Positions 18,469 to 30,508 are shown, counted from the first letter of the stretch. The stretch is DNA of 64,000 nucleotides from Nostoc linckia FACHB-104 (GCF_014696615.1 NZ_JACJQJ010000016.1:90772-154771); one strand, 5' to 3'. The notes: a model not told the origin generated them from the sequence alone. Program-made: numbers and translations.

Positions 18469-21099
18469 TTGGTGGATTCCCGATATAACCCCGCAGCAAT
18501 TGAGGAAAAATGGCAACAAACATGGGCTGAACTGGGCTTAGACAAAACCCCTACAAATAGCGCCAAGCCAAAGTTCTACGCGTTATCCATGTTCCCCTAC
18601 CCATCGGGTAGCCTACACATGGGCCACGTTCGTAATTATACGATTACTGATGTGATTGCCCGCCTCAAGCGAATGCAAGGGTATCGGGTATTGCACCCAA
18701 TGGGTTGGGATGCCTTTGGCTTGCCTGCAGAAAACGCTGCCATTGACCGTGGTGTACCGCCAGCCAAGTGGACTTATCAAAATATTTCCCAGATGCGGCA
18801 GCAATTGCAGCGCCTGGGGTTATCTATTGATTGGGATTGCGAAGTTGCTACCTGTTCACCAGACTATTACAAGTGGACACAATGGATTTTCTTGCAATTT
18901 TTGCAAGCGGGGTTAGCTTATCAAAAAGAAGCTGCTGTTAACTGGGACCCCATCGATCAAACTGTATTGGCTAACGAGCAAGTTGATAATGAAGGGCGTT
19001 CCTGGCGCAGTGGGGCAAAAGTTGAGCGCAAATTATTAAGGCAGTGGTTTTTCAAGATTACTGACTACGCCGAAGAATTACTCAATGATCTGGATAAACT
19101 GACAGGTTGGCCAGAACGCGTCAAGTTGATGCAGGCTAACTGGATTGGCAAATCTACAGGTGCCTATTTAGAATTTCCCATCGTGGGGTTAGATGAGAAA
19201 ATTAGTGTCTATACTACACGCCCAGATACAGTTTATGGCGTGAGCTATTTGGTATTAGCACCAGAGCATCCCTTAACCAAGCGCGTTACCAAAAAAGAGC
19301 AGCAAGCAGCCGTAGATGCTTTTGTGCAAGAAGTTGCCAATCAAAGCGAATTGGAACGGACTGCGGAAGATAAACCGAAACGCGGTATTCCTACAGGCGG
19401 TAAAGCCATTAACCCTTTTACTGGGGAAGAACTGCCAATATGGATCGCTGATTATGTACTGTATGAGTATGGTACAGGTGCAGTCATGGGTGTACCTGCC
19501 CACGATGCGCGAGATTTTAAGTTTGCCAATAAATATAATTTGCCAATTGAGTTTGTCATTGTCGAACCGGAGGCGCTTGCAGATAAAGATTTCAGCGCCA
19601 CAATTCCGGATGAAAATGGTGAAATATCTAATATTATTCAGGTTGAATATAACGAGGCATATACCGAACCAGGAATTTTAATTAATTCTGGTCAATTTAG
19701 TGGTACTGCTTCTACAGATGCCAAGCAAGCAATCGTTGAATATGCTGAACAGCAAGGTTTTGGCAAAGCACGAGTGCAATATCGCCTGCGTGATTGGTTA
19801 ATTTCACGGCAACGGTATTGGGGTGCGCCAATCCCCGTGATTCACTGTCCTAACTGTGGGATAGTGCCAGTTCCTGACAAAGATTTACCTGTTCAGTTAC
19901 CAGAAGAAGTAGAATTTACCGGACGAGGTGGTTCTCCTTTGACTCAGTTAGAAAGCTGGGTAAACGTGCCTTGTCCCACTTGTGGCACTCCTGCGAAGCG
20001 CGAAACTGACACGATGGATACCTTTATTGATTCTTCATGGTATTTCTTGCGGTTTACTGACGCAAAGAACGAACAACAGGTGTTTGATTCCAGTAAAACC
20101 AACGACTGGATGCCAGTGGATCAGTATGTGGGTGGAATTGAACACGCAATTTTACATTTGTTGTATTCGCGGTTCTTTACTAAAGTGCTGCGAGATAGAG
20201 GCTTGTTGAGCTTTGATGAACCGTTCCAACGTCTGTTGACTCAAGGGATGGTGCAAGGTTTAACTTACATGAATCCCAATAAGGGTGGCAAAGATAAATG
20301 GATTGCTTCTCATTTAGTAGATCCGGCTAATCCGCGAGATCCTCAGACTGGTGAACCATTGCAACGTCTGTATGCCACCATGTCTAAATCTAAAGGTAAT
20401 GGTGTCGCACCAGAAGATGTAATTAGCAAATATGGTATAGACACAGCGCGGATGTTTATCTTGTTCAAAGCGCCACCAGAAAAAGATTTGGAATGGGATG
20501 AAGCTGATGTAGAAGGGCAATTCCGGTTTTTGAATCGGGTTTGGCGTTTGGTAACAGATTATATTGCTGCTGGGGTGTCGAAAAAGCAAGCCGATATCTC
20601 TAATTTAACGAAGTCGGAAAAAGAGCTGCGGCGGGCAATTCATACTGCTATTCAAGCAGTTACAGAAGATGTAGAGGACGAATATCAATTCAATACAGCT
20701 ATTTCGGAATTGATGAAGTTGAGTAATGCCCTAACTGATAGCAGCAGCAAAACTTCACTAATATATGCGGAAGGGATTCGGACTTTAGTAGTATTGCTAG
20801 CTCCCTTTGCTCCACATATTGCTGATGAATTATGGCATTTGTTAGGTAATAACGATTCTGTCCACACCCAAACTTGGCCATCTTTTGATCCAGCTGCGTT
20901 GGTAGCTGATGAGATTACTTTAGTAATTCAAATTATGGGCAAAACTCGTGGTGCAATTCAAGTGCCATCGCAAGCTGATAAAGCTGCTTTAGAGAAATAT
21001 GCCAGAGAATCAGAAGTTGCTCAACGTTACATTGAAGGCAAAGAAATTAAAAAGGTGATTGTTGTACCTGGGAAGTTGGTGAATTTTGTCATTGCCTAA
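18469..21099 (+). CDS. leuS: Leucyl-tRNA synthetase (TTG or GTG start)
   Basis: [17 protein letters not shown] (HIGH), [10 protein letters not shown] (KMSKS), LeuRS-like architecture. Confidence 0.97.
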   Translation: MVDSRYNPAAIEEKWQQTWAELGLDKTPTNSAKPKFYALSMFPYPSGSLHMGHVRNYTITDVIARLKRMQGYRVLHPMGWDAFGLPAENAAIDRGVPPAKWTYQNISQMRQQLQRLGLSIDWDCEVATCSPDYYKWTQWIFLQFLQAGLAYQKEAAVNWDPIDQTVLANEQVDNEGRSWRSGAKVERKLLRQWFFKITDYAEELLNDLDKLTGWPERVKLMQANWIGKSTGAYLEFPIVGLDEKISVYTTRPDTVYGVSYLVLAPEHPLTKRVTKKEQQAAVDAFVQEVANQSELERTAEDKPKRGIPTGGKAINPFTGEELPIWIADYVLYEYGTGAVMGVPAHDARDFKFANKYNLPIEFVIVEPEALADKDFSATIPDENGEISNIIQVEYNEAYTEPGILINSGQFSGTASTDAKQAIVEYAEQQGFGKARVQYRLRDWLISRQRYWGAPIPVIHCPNCGIVPVPDKDLPVQLPEEVEFTGRGGSPLTQLESWVNVPCPTCGTPAKRETDTMDTFIDSSWYFLRFTDAKNEQQVFDSSKTNDWMPVDQYVGGIEHAILHLLYSRFFTKVLRDRGLLSFDEPFQRLLTQGMVQGLTYMNPNKGGKDKWIASHLVDPANPRDPQTGEPLQRLYATMSKSKGNGVAPEDVISKYGIDTARMFILFKAPPEKDLEWDEADVEGQFRFLNRVWRLVTDYIAAGVSKKQADISNLTKSEKELRRAIHTAIQAVTEDVEDEYQFNTAISELMKLSNALTDSSSKTSLIYAEGIRTLVVLLAPFAPHIADELWHLLGNNDSVHTQTWPSFDPAALVADEITLVIQIMGKTRGAIQVPSQADKAALEKYARESEVAQRYIEGKEIKKVIVVPGKLVNFVIA

Positions 21100-21191
21100 G
21101 AATCACAAGAATACCAGCTATTAGTTTTTTAGGGTGTGTTATGCCGTAGGCTAACGCACCTTATATTTTTGAAGGCGTGAGGTACATCTAT

Positions 21192-21309
21192 ATAGCAATC
21201 CTATTTCAGTTGTGAAAAATATCGGTTTTGACTGTTGACTGTTGACTGTCAACGGTTAACAGTCAACAACCCTTGATCTCAGATTTCACAAATCATTTAG
21301 GATTGCTAT
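21192..21309. repeat. MITE-like element with perfect 12-bp termini ATAGCAATCCTA / TAGGATTGCTAT
   Basis: Terminal inverted repeats plus subterminal TCAGTTGTGAAA / TTTCACAAAT; internal heptamer tract. Confidence 0.75.
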
Positions 21310-21444
21310 AGTTGGCAAGATACCTGTTCCTGGTGTGCATTTAAGTTACAGATTCTCAAATAGAGACTGTAATTTGTGATTTATCTCTTGTCCAATGTCA
21401 ATACAAATGACGAAGGGATACCTTCACAGCTAGTTATGTAATTT

Positions 21445-21575
21445 ATAGGAATCCGATTTGATTTCTGAAAAAATCTCAGTAAGCGGTAACGCACGAAAAG
21501 CTTTGGTACGGATGCGTTACGCTATCACTAACGCATCCTACATGAACTTCAAAAATCAAATATGAGTCCTATAGA
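21445..21575. repeat. MITE-like element with TATAGGA(A)TC..ATTTGATT termini
   Basis: TATAGGAATCCGATTTGATT vs reverse complement of AATCAAATATGAGTCCTATA. Confidence 0.6.
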
Positions 21576-21799
21576 TGTGTTTTAGCTTATCTGCATAAAA
21601 ATATTTTGTTGGTAATGCATCTCAGCAAAAACCCCTAAATGCTGAATCTCCGTGAGAATCACTAGAGAGTAGTTTGCAATTGAAATGAACAAAAGCAATA
21701 TCTAGGGGTAGTTTTAGGATTATGCTTTGAGGCGATCGTGTGCTTTTAAAAACCTACTTATTTTACGGCGAAGAGAAAATTTTTTATTTATACACGAAA

Positions 21800-21832
21800 A
21801 AGCGCTTGAGATTTTTGCTAGCTCAAGCGCTT
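21800..21832 (-). terminator. Strong hairpin, terminator-like on the minus strand
   Basis: AAGCGCTTGAG-N11-CTCAAGCGCTT perfect 11-bp stem; T-run on minus strand (CGCTTTTTCG). Confidence 0.45.
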
Positions 21833-22810
21833 CCCCGTATAACTTTATACCAACCCACTTGTTTGATGCAACATTTGAAATCCGCAACAACCCCTGAAGG
21901 AGGGGCATTACGAGGATAACTAGTGACAAACATGTTGTGAAGTGGTATCACTCCTTGCACTAATTAAGAATATCTTTTCTCGGACAAAATCAGTAATGTG
22001 GTGAGTGACACTTTATCAACTGACACTAGTTAAAAACGACTCATCATGAACAGTATCAACTAAGTCTCAGCAAGTATGCCTGTACTTCGGGCATTTAGTA
22101 TAAAAATGTGGAGTAGCTTAGCGATCGCTTGTACATTGTTGCAAATACAGCACTTACCCCAAATTCGCAGATGTGTATCATAAGTTCTCTAGCTGTCTCA
22201 GCACCACCACAAATCATCAACTGATAGCAGTTTATTTACACAAAAAATGCCTTATTTAGCTAAATCTCCTTGATATTACCTTGAGCAAAATCAGGAAACT
22301 TTTACCCACATTATTTAAGGGAATTTGGGTTTATAAATAATTTTAATAAAGTTGAACTTATGATTCGATGCTAACCCTATAAATAAATCATTTGCTTAGC
22401 ATTCTAAATGAATGTCTACTTACAAGTAAAAATTCAATCAATGTATTGCGGTGCTTGCAATTGGCGATTTAGACGGAAATTTAAGCTGGCGATCGCTAGC
22501 TTCAATTTCTGTCTAATACAGGATTGCCATTATTTACACTTTGACTATTGTATAAGCAATTCAGGAATGAACCTGAAGAGTGACAATTTTGCAAGGGTAT
22601 TTTTATCTGATTTTAGAGGCTTTCAAAATAGATTTCTCTTCACATCAGTAGCAAAGTTATTTGCTTGATAAAGCATACATGAAGAAGTGCTCTTACAACA
22701 TGAAATTATCTTTAAAGTATTGCTTTTGCTCTCAGGGAAAAGTATCCTAGCTAGTGTTTCTACTGAGTCCAAGCATCGGCAAACCGCAATTACAGCTGAA
22801 AATTTTAACA

Positions 22811-23839
22811 ATGAAAGTACTTGTAACTGGAACTGAAGGTTATATCGGCTCGTTATTAGCACCTCTGTTAATACAACAAGGTTATGAAGTTATTGCCGTA
22901 GATACGGGCTTTTATAAAGTAGGTTGGTTGTACAATGGCACAGAACTAACAGCCAAAACCTTAAATAAAGATATCCGTAATATTACGGCTTCCGACCTCG
23001 AAGGAGTTGATGCGATCGTTCACATGGCAGAACTATCTAACGATCCTTTAGGTCAGTTAGCCCCGACCATCACTTACGATATCAACCATAAAGGTTCCGT
23101 ACATTTAGCAAAGCTGGCTAAGGAAGCAGGAGTGAGACGCTTTGTGTACACTTCTTCATGTAGTGTCTATGGCTTTGCTACTGAAGATTATGTTGATGAA
23201 GAGTCTACTATCAATCCTCAAACCGCCTATGCCAAATGCAAAGGTCTCGTAGAACAAGACGTAAAACTGCTTGCTGATGACAGCTTTTCTCCTACATTTC
23301 TGCGGAATGCTACAGCCTATGGAGCTTCTCCGAGGATGCGCTTTGATATTGTCTTGAACAATCTATCAGGTTGGGCATGGACAATCAAAGAAATTAAGAT
23401 GAACAGCGATGGCACACCTTGGCGGCCCCTTGTGCATATATTGGATATCTGTAAAGCCATTATTTGTACATTAGAAGCACCCCGAGATGTAATTCACAAC
23501 CAAATTTTTAATGTTGGTGATACAAATGGCAACTATCAAGTTAAACAAATTGCTGAGATAGTTGCAGATGTGTTTACAGGTTGTCAATTAAGCTTTGGCA
23601 AACATGATCCTGATAACCGTAGTTATCGGGTTTCGTTCGATAAAATTAATCGAAATTTACCAGGATTCAAGTGTGAGTGGGATGCCCAGCGTGGTGCCCA
23701 ACAACTCTATAATGTCTTCAAACAAATTGACATGACCAAAGAAGTGTTTGAGTCTCGAGGTTTTACTCGCCTCAAACAACTAGAATATCTGATTCGCACT
23801 CAGCAAATCGATCAAGATTTCTTCTGGCGGACTGTTTAA
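22811..23839 (+). CDS. NAD-dependent epimerase/dehydratase (nucleotide-sugar SDR)
   Basis: MKVLVTGTEGYIGSLL Rossmann motif, TSSCSVYG, YAKCK (YxxxK). Confidence 0.88.
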   Translation: MKVLVTGTEGYIGSLLAPLLIQQGYEVIAVDTGFYKVGWLYNGTELTAKTLNKDIRNITASDLEGVDAIVHMAELSNDPLGQLAPTITYDINHKGSVHLAKLAKEAGVRRFVYTSSCSVYGFATEDYVDEESTINPQTAYAKCKGLVEQDVKLLADDSFSPTFLRNATAYGASPRMRFDIVLNNLSGWAWTIKEIKMNSDGTPWRPLVHILDICKAIICTLEAPRDVIHNQIFNVGDTNGNYQVKQIAEIVADVFTGCQLSFGKHDPDNRSYRVSFDKINRNLPGFKCEWDAQRGAQQLYNVFKQIDMTKEVFESRGFTRLKQLEYLIRTQQIDQDFFWRTV

Positions 23840-23872
23840 ATTGGAAATCTGATTGCCGAAACAATATAAATC

Positions 23873-25138
23873 ATGAATCTACCAAAAACAACCAATAATC
23901 AACCAATTACAGGTGAGTGTCTGTTCTGTGGAACAGGTTTGCACCATACCTTCGTAGATTTAGGTATGTCCCCTCCCTGCGAAAGCTATCGCAGCGTCAA
24001 ACAACTGAATGAAATGGAACCTTTTTATCCATTACATGCTTATGTTTGCGAGAATTGTCTTTTAGTTCAACTGCAAGAATACGTTAGTCCAGAAAATATT
24101 TTTAGCGACTACGCATATTTCTCTTCCTATTCTGATAGTTGGTTGCAACATGCCAAGAACTATGTTGATTTGGTAGTAGAGCGTTTCCAATTAAATCAGG
24201 AAAGTCAAGTAATAGAAATTGCTAGTAATGATGGCTATTTACTGCAATACTTCGTTGAGAAAAATATTCCAGCATTGGGAATAGAACCAGCAGCTAATGT
24301 TGCTGAAGTAGCAATTAAAAAAGGCATTCCTACAGTTGTCAAATTTTTTGGACAAGAGACAGCCACAGAACAGGTTGCTAAAGGTGTCAAGGCAGATTTA
24401 TTACTGGGTAATAATGTCCTGGCTCACACACCCTATCTCAATGACTTTGTCAAAGGGATGAAAATTATTCTCAAACCGCAAGGTGTGATTACAATGGAAT
24501 TTCCCCACCTGATGCGGTTAATTGATGAAAATCAGTTTGATACTATTTACCACGAGCATTTTTCTTATTTCTCTTTCCTCACCGTAGAAAAGATTTTTGC
24601 AACTCATGGGTTGACAATTTTTGATGTGCAAGAATTGAAGAGTCATGGAGGTTCTTTAAGAATTTATGCTCGTCATACTGAAGACTCTTCTAAACCTGTG
24701 AGCGAGCAAGTATTAGAACTAAAAGCCAGAGAAGAAGCTGCGGGGTTTAATAAGTTAGAGTACTATTTTTCTTTTGGCGAGCAAGTCAAAGAAACTAAAC
24801 GCAAGTTATTAGATTTTTTAATTCAAGCCAAGCGAGAAGGCAAATCAATCGCAGGTTATGGTGCGCCAGGTAAAGGTAATACTCTGTTAAACTATTGTGG
24901 TATCCGTACAGATTTTCTGGATTACACAGTAGACCGTAGCCCTTATAAACAAGGTCAATTTTTACCAGGTACTCACATCCCAATTTTTCATCCTGACAAG
25001 ATTAAAGAAACTAAACCAGATTATGTGCTGATTTTACCTTGGAATCTCAAGAGTGAAATTATGTCACAAATTGCCTATATTCGGGATTGGGGCGGTAAGT
25101 TTGTTGTCCCTATTCCAGAGGTTCAAATCTACTCTTAA
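23873..25138 (+). CDS. Sugar C-methyltransferase-like, class I SAM-dependent with N-terminal zinc-binding domain
   Basis: CLFCGTGL...CENCLLVQL zinc site; VIEIASNDGYLLQYF SAM motif; C-terminal GYGAPGKGNTLLNYCGI. Confidence 0.85.
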   Translation: MNLPKTTNNQPITGECLFCGTGLHHTFVDLGMSPPCESYRSVKQLNEMEPFYPLHAYVCENCLLVQLQEYVSPENIFSDYAYFSSYSDSWLQHAKNYVDLVVERFQLNQESQVIEIASNDGYLLQYFVEKNIPALGIEPAANVAEVAIKKGIPTVVKFFGQETATEQVAKGVKADLLLGNNVLAHTPYLNDFVKGMKIILKPQGVITMEFPHLMRLIDENQFDTIYHEHFSYFSFLTVEKIFATHGLTIFDVQELKSHGGSLRIYARHTEDSSKPVSEQVLELKAREEAAGFNKLEYYFSFGEQVKETKRKLLDFLIQAKREGKSIAGYGAPGKGNTLLNYCGIRTDFLDYTVDRSPYKQGQFLPGTHIPIFHPDKIKETKPDYVLILPWNLKSEIMSQIAYIRDWGGKFVVPIPEVQIYS

Positions 25139-25357
25139 ATATTTGAGCAACCCTCTGAGCTAGTCAGAGGGCAAATAAGATCCATAATAAATATACCAGC
25201 ATTACTTTCAAGCTTTTTTTAGTTTCATAGCAGAAGATATATGCAGACTTGCGTAAATCATAGTGAAAATTTAATGACTTTTACGTAGTTCAACACTTCT
25301 GTGAAAATTTAAATTTTTCCTGGCAGAGCTTCAACATTAGCTAAGTAGAGGTGCATA

Positions 25358-26155
25358 ATGAAAGTCGTTTTATTTTGTGGCGGTTTAGGAACAAGAATGA
25401 GAGATTATTCAGAAAGTATTCCTAAACCAATGGTGAATATCGGATATAGACCGATATTATGGCATGTGATGAAATATTATGCCCACTATGGACATAAAGA
25501 TTTTATTTTGTGTCTAGGTTATAAAGCCGACTTAATTAAGAGCTATTTCTTAAACTATAATGAGTGGCTTTCTAATAACTTTACATTATCTGGTGGTAGC
25601 AAAATCCAACTATTTAATCATGATATTCAAGATTGGAATATCACATTTGTAGATACAGGTTTAACTGCGAATATTGGACAAAGATTTAAGGCTGTTGAAG
25701 AATATTTAGAGGGAGAAGAAGTTTTTTTAGCTAACTACAGTGATGGGTTAACAGATTTACATCTTCCTACATATATTGACAATTTTTATCGCCGTGATAA
25801 AATCGGCAGCTTTTTGTGTGTCAGACCTAGCCAAAGCTTCCATTTGGTTGACATTGGTGAAAATGATTTGGTGCATGATCTCAAAGATGTCAAACAGCGG
25901 GAAATTTGGATTAATGGCGGATATTTTATCTTTAAGAAAGATATCTTCAAATATATTAATTACGGCGAAGAACTGGTACTTGAGCCTTTCCAACGCCTAA
26001 TTGCTCAAGAACAGCTAATTGCTTACAAATACACTGGCTTCTTTGGGGTCATGGATACCTTTAAAGAAAAGCAAGTGTTAGATGATATGTATACTCAAGG
26101 TCATCGTCCTTGGGAAGTTTGGAGAGATAAGAAATTGGAAGTTAGCAATGCATAG
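25358..26155 (+). CDS. Glucose-1-phosphate cytidylyltransferase-like nucleotidyltransferase
   Basis: VVLFCGGLGTRMRDYSESIPKPMVNIGYRPILWHVMKYYAHYGH; VDTGLTANIGQR. Confidence 0.82.
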   Translation: MKVVLFCGGLGTRMRDYSESIPKPMVNIGYRPILWHVMKYYAHYGHKDFILCLGYKADLIKSYFLNYNEWLSNNFTLSGGSKIQLFNHDIQDWNITFVDTGLTANIGQRFKAVEEYLEGEEVFLANYSDGLTDLHLPTYIDNFYRRDKIGSFLCVRPSQSFHLVDIGENDLVHDLKDVKQREIWINGGYFIFKKDIFKYINYGEELVLEPFQRLIAQEQLIAYKYTGFFGVMDTFKEKQVLDDMYTQGHRPWEVWRDKKLEVSNA

Positions 26156-26316
26156 CATTACTAAATCCTTGGTAAACAGTTAATTTTTCTGTAGTAATAT
26201 GGGGTGAGTATTAATCACCCCATATATCCAAAAATAAATCTAAAAATAACAATATGTGGGCAATGACCACCCAAAACCGATTTTCTCAGTTTTCACAAAT
26301 TAAATAGGGTTTCTAT

Positions 26317-26970
26317 ATGCTCAAGCTTAGCTTTGATAAGACAGCCGAATCTGAGTATAGAATTCTCTGTCTGGGTGCTCATTGCGATGATATTGAGATT
26401 GGCTGTGGCGGCACAATTTTAAAGCTAATAGAAAATTACGAAAAAGTGATTATCTATTGGGTAGTATTTAGCTCTAATGAAAAAAGAGCTACTGAAGCAA
26501 ATACAAGTGCTAATATATTTTTAAAAGAAGTACAGACAAAGAAAGTTATTATTAAAGAGTTCCGCGATGGCTTTCTGCCCTTTCATGGAATAGAAGTGAA
26601 AGAATGCTTTGAGCAATTAAAGCAAGAATTTTCACCAGATATAATTTTTACTCATTACAGAGATGATCGCCATCAAGATCATCGCTTAATTTCCGATTTA
26701 ACTTGGAATACATTTAGGAACCATTTGATTTTGGAATATGAGATACCCAAGTATGACGGCGACTTGGGAATTCCCAATTTCTTTGTGCATTTAGATGAAG
26801 GTATCTGTCGGCGCAAAATTCAGTATATTCTGGATGCATTTGCTACACAGAATAATAAACAATGGTTTACGGATGAAACTTTCCGTTCAATCTTAAGAAT
26901 CCGAGGAATTGAATCTAATTCTCCGGGTAATTATGCTGAAGCATTTTACTGCCGCAAAATCTTTTTTTAA
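26317..26970 (+). CDS. PIG-L family deacetylase
   Basis: CLGAHCDDIEIGCGGTI and THYRDDRHQDHRLI zinc-site motifs. Confidence 0.9.
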   Translation: MLKLSFDKTAESEYRILCLGAHCDDIEIGCGGTILKLIENYEKVIIYWVVFSSNEKRATEANTSANIFLKEVQTKKVIIKEFRDGFLPFHGIEVKECFEQLKQEFSPDIIFTHYRDDRHQDHRLISDLTWNTFRNHLILEYEIPKYDGDLGIPNFFVHLDEGICRRKIQYILDAFATQNNKQWFTDETFRSILRIRGIESNSPGNYAEAFYCRKIFF

Positions 26971-27006
26971 TTCCACTTTTTATAACTATAATTTGTAACC
27001 AAATAC

Positions 27007-27564
27007 ATGATTTTCACAGAAACAAAGCTCAAAGGGGCATTTATTATTGACTTAGAGTTAAGACAAGATAGCCGTGGTTTTTTTGCTCGGACTTTTTGCA
27101 TTAATGAATTTGCAGATCATGGTCTAAAAGCCACAATTGCTCAATGCAATGTATCTTTTAACTATAAGAAAGGGACACTGCGAGGAATGCATTATCAAAC
27201 TCCTCCCTCCCAGGAAACCAAGTTAGTCCGTTGTATCCACGGCGCTATCTATGATGTGATTATCGATTTACGTCCAGAATCTCCCACCTATTTATCCCAT
27301 ATTGGTGTGGAGTTAACTGCGGAAAATCGCCGTGCGTTATATATACCTGATAGGTTTGCCCACGGTTTTCAAACATTAACTGATGATACTGAAGTAATGT
27401 ATCAGATGGGTGATTTCTATGCGCCAGAATATTCCACAGGCTACCGCTACGATGACCCAGCTTTTGGAATTGCCTGGCCTCTACCGATAAGTGAAATTTC
27501 CGAAAAGGATCTGGCTTGGAATGTATTTGAGCAGAAAAATATCGGGACACTAGCGGGAAGATAA
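27007..27564 (+). CDS. rfbC: dTDP-4-dehydrorhamnose 3,5-epimerase family
   Basis: LRGMHYQTPPSQETKLVRCIHGAIYDVIIDLRPESPTY. Confidence 0.92.
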   Translation: MIFTETKLKGAFIIDLELRQDSRGFFARTFCINEFADHGLKATIAQCNVSFNYKKGTLRGMHYQTPPSQETKLVRCIHGAIYDVIIDLRPESPTYLSHIGVELTAENRRALYIPDRFAHGFQTLTDDTEVMYQMGDFYAPEYSTGYRYDDPAFGIAWPLPISEISEKDLAWNVFEQKNIGTLAGR

Positions 27565-28032
27565 AGCTTTTCAGCTGCAATGCTGAGATGTGTGGCTATT
27601 GGCAACAAGCATTAAGTGTAGCAATAGTTACAACTTAAAAGCAGGGATACTTGACCCTGCAAAAATTCATAAGTCAACGGGTGCAAGCTTGGGAGTATGC
27701 AAACATTTCAATGGTTGCATACTTGGTGATGCTGAATACTTATCTATATAGTAATTATATGTAGGGCTGCATTTTCATGGCCTCATACTGTTTCACTTTA
27801 ATCATGAGACAAGTAGGTGGGTAGAGGGTTAGCAATGCTAAACCCCTACAAAAAATCTATCGGTCTTAGAAGTTGTGTGAATTGGTATCAGATTGGCAAG
27901 CACTGACGCTATCTATCTATGTATGACGTGTCTATAGCCTGCCTATCTGAGGTTCGCTAGCTGCATCCTTATATGAAATTTCCATAGATAAGTAATTTTC
28001 GATAGAACTTGGTGTGAACATAAGGAACAAAA

Positions 28033-28935
28033 ATGAATACAATCTATTTCGATTCACATATCAGTGAAAATATCAGACGAGCACATCTCTATAACGGACA
28101 AATCTTCTCCTACTCTCCTTCTAAAAGCGCGATCGCTCTTTGTGAGTTTGCACGGGAAATGGCGGAAGCAGCTTTTGCACCTTTAGATCCAACTACAGCA
28201 CAGCATAGTCTACCAGTGGAACAGTACGTTGAGATTTTGGCAAAACTCAAACCAGCTTTCATCCATCACCCTAAATCTAAACAACTCATCCAAAGCATTT
28301 TGGAGGAAAGCGGATGTGATTTGAGCAAAACCTATTTTGATGTACCACGGTTAAGAACAGCTACCAGCGATGGCTATTTGACTTCTGGTATTGCTTACGC
28401 TTTCCATCCCCACCGTGACACTTGGTATTCTGCACCTCAATGCCAAATTAACTGGTGGTTACCTGTTTATGATGTGACATCTGAGAATGTGATGGCGTTC
28501 CATCCTCGTTACTGGAGTCAGCCAGTGAAAAATAGTTCTAGAGACTATAACTATGCTCAGTGGAATAAAGAGAGCCGCAAAACTGCTGCCCAGCATATTA
28601 AAAAAGATACACGCAAGCAACCCCACGCTGAAGAACTTTTGGAAATAGAACCACAATTGCGGTTGATTCCGAAAGTTGGCGGTATGATTCTGTTCTCTGG
28701 AGCGCAGATGCACTCAACTGTACCCAACACATCAGGCTACACCCGCTTTAGCATTGATTTTAGAACTGTGCATTTAGATGATGTGATCGCGAGGAAGGGT
28801 GCGCCAAATATAGATTCAGACTGTACAGGAACCTCTTTAGGCGACTTCTTAAGAGGGTCTGACTTTAGCCCAATTTCTCAAGATCTAGTGGCTCTGTATG
28901 ACACCCCAGTAAGAGAAAAGTGCTTGGTTTCCTAA
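28033..28935 (+). CDS. Putative 2-oxoglutarate/Fe(II) (phytanoyl-CoA-dioxygenase-like) oxygenase
   Basis: HPHRDTWY (HxD) ... GGMILFSGAQMHSTVPNTSGYTRFSIDFRT (distal His and Arg). Confidence 0.55.
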   Translation: MNTIYFDSHISENIRRAHLYNGQIFSYSPSKSAIALCEFAREMAEAAFAPLDPTTAQHSLPVEQYVEILAKLKPAFIHHPKSKQLIQSILEESGCDLSKTYFDVPRLRTATSDGYLTSGIAYAFHPHRDTWYSAPQCQINWWLPVYDVTSENVMAFHPRYWSQPVKNSSRDYNYAQWNKESRKTAAQHIKKDTRKQPHAEELLEIEPQLRLIPKVGGMILFSGAQMHSTVPNTSGYTRFSIDFRTVHLDDVIARKGAPNIDSDCTGTSLGDFLRGSDFSPISQDLVALYDTPVREKCLVS

Positions 28936-28989
28936 GTTTTGTGGTGCGATCGCTCTTTCCAATTAAATCCTCATTAAGGAAAAAACTCG

Positions 28990-30330
28990 ATGACCTTAGC
29001 TGATTTTAAACCCTCTACCACACAGTCTTTTGCACAGTCCAAGGCTCTACAACAAAAGAGCCACTCTCTGATTCCTGGTGGTTCTCATACTTACGCTAAA
29101 GGTGATGACCAATTTCCTGAAGATGCACCAGGCTTTATTGTCAGAGGTGAAGGGTGTCATGTATGGGATGTAGATGGCAATGAATTTATTGAATATGGCA
29201 TGGGTTTGCGTGCCATTACTTTAGGACACGCTTATCCTGCTGTGGTAGAAGCAGCTTATCGGCAAATGCTGCTGGGTAATAACTTCACCCGTCCGGCAAC
29301 CATTGAAGTAGAATGTGCCGAACAGCTTCTCAGTTGGGTTCCTGGCGCAGAAATGGTGAAGTTTGCTAAGGACGGCTCCACGGTAACTACAGCCGCAATT
29401 ACTCTGGCTAGAGCATATACAGGTCGGGATATGGTTGCTATTTGTGGTGACCATCCCTTCTTTTCCTACAACGACTGGTTTATTGGCAGCACTCCCATGT
29501 CTGCGGGTATTCCTCAAGTAATTCAAGATTTGACGGTGAAATTCACTTTTAATGACATTGAAAGTGTGAAAGCCTTGTTTGCGAATCATCCCGGAAAGAT
29601 TGCTTGTGTGATTTTAGAACCCGCTAAATATGAAGATCCAGCCAATAATTTTCTCCATGAAGTCCAAAAAGTTTGTCGAGAAAATGGCGCAATTTTCATC
29701 TTAGATGAAATGATTACTGGATTCCGTTGGTCTGGTGGGAATGCTCAAACCTGCTACGATATCGTTCCTGACTTATCCACATTTGGTAAAAGTATGGGTA
29801 ATGGTTTTGCTGTTTCCGCACTGGTGGGGAAACGCGAACTCATGGAACTAGGCGGAATTTATCACGATAAAGAACGCGTATTTCTGCTGTCTACGACTCA
29901 CGGAGCTGAAAATCACGGACTAGCTGCAGCGATCGCGACTATGAACACATTCCGTACAGAAGGTGTAATAGAGCATCTGTATAAACAAGGAGAAAGATTA
30001 TCTGCGGGAATTAACCAGGCGATCGCAGCTCATGGACTAGAAGATTACTTCCAAGTTGTAGGACTTCCTTGCAATTTAGTTTATGGCACCCGCGACCAAA
30101 ACAAACAACCATCTCAAGCATTTAGAACTCTCTTTATGCAAGAAACTATTAAACGCGGGTTGATTCTGCCTTCTTTGGTGGTTAGCTTCTCCCATAGCAA
30201 TCAAGATATTGATTTCACGATTGATGCAATTGGCGAATCTTTAAAGGTTTACCGCAAAGCTCTAGAATATGGAATTGAAGACTATCTGATTGGCCGTCCA
30301 GTCAAACCTGTATTTAGAAAATATTGTTAG
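28990..30330 (+). CDS. Class III aminotransferase, glutamate-1-semialdehyde aminomutase-like
   Basis: IFILDEMITGFRWSGGNAQTCYDIVPDLSTFGKSMGNGF PLP motif with Lys. Confidence 0.88.
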   Translation: MTLADFKPSTTQSFAQSKALQQKSHSLIPGGSHTYAKGDDQFPEDAPGFIVRGEGCHVWDVDGNEFIEYGMGLRAITLGHAYPAVVEAAYRQMLLGNNFTRPATIEVECAEQLLSWVPGAEMVKFAKDGSTVTTAAITLARAYTGRDMVAICGDHPFFSYNDWFIGSTPMSAGIPQVIQDLTVKFTFNDIESVKALFANHPGKIACVILEPAKYEDPANNFLHEVQKVCRENGAIFILDEMITGFRWSGGNAQTCYDIVPDLSTFGKSMGNGFAVSALVGKRELMELGGIYHDKERVFLLSTTHGAENHGLAAAIATMNTFRTEGVIEHLYKQGERLSAGINQAIAAHGLEDYFQVVGLPCNLVYGTRDQNKQPSQAFRTLFMQETIKRGLILPSLVVSFSHSNQDIDFTIDAIGESLKVYRKALEYGIEDYLIGRPVKPVFRKYC

Positions 30331-30508
30331 GGACTTCCAAGTAAAAAATATTCCATTGCTATTGTTCACAGTTGACCGTTGACTGTTAACTGTGAACCGT
30401 CAACAGTCAACGACTTGAACAGTTTAAACAGTAAATTTTGGTAAGGGCACAACATTGTTGTGCCTCTACTGTGTTGATTAAAAATGAGATTATCCCAGGA
30501 AAATTATC

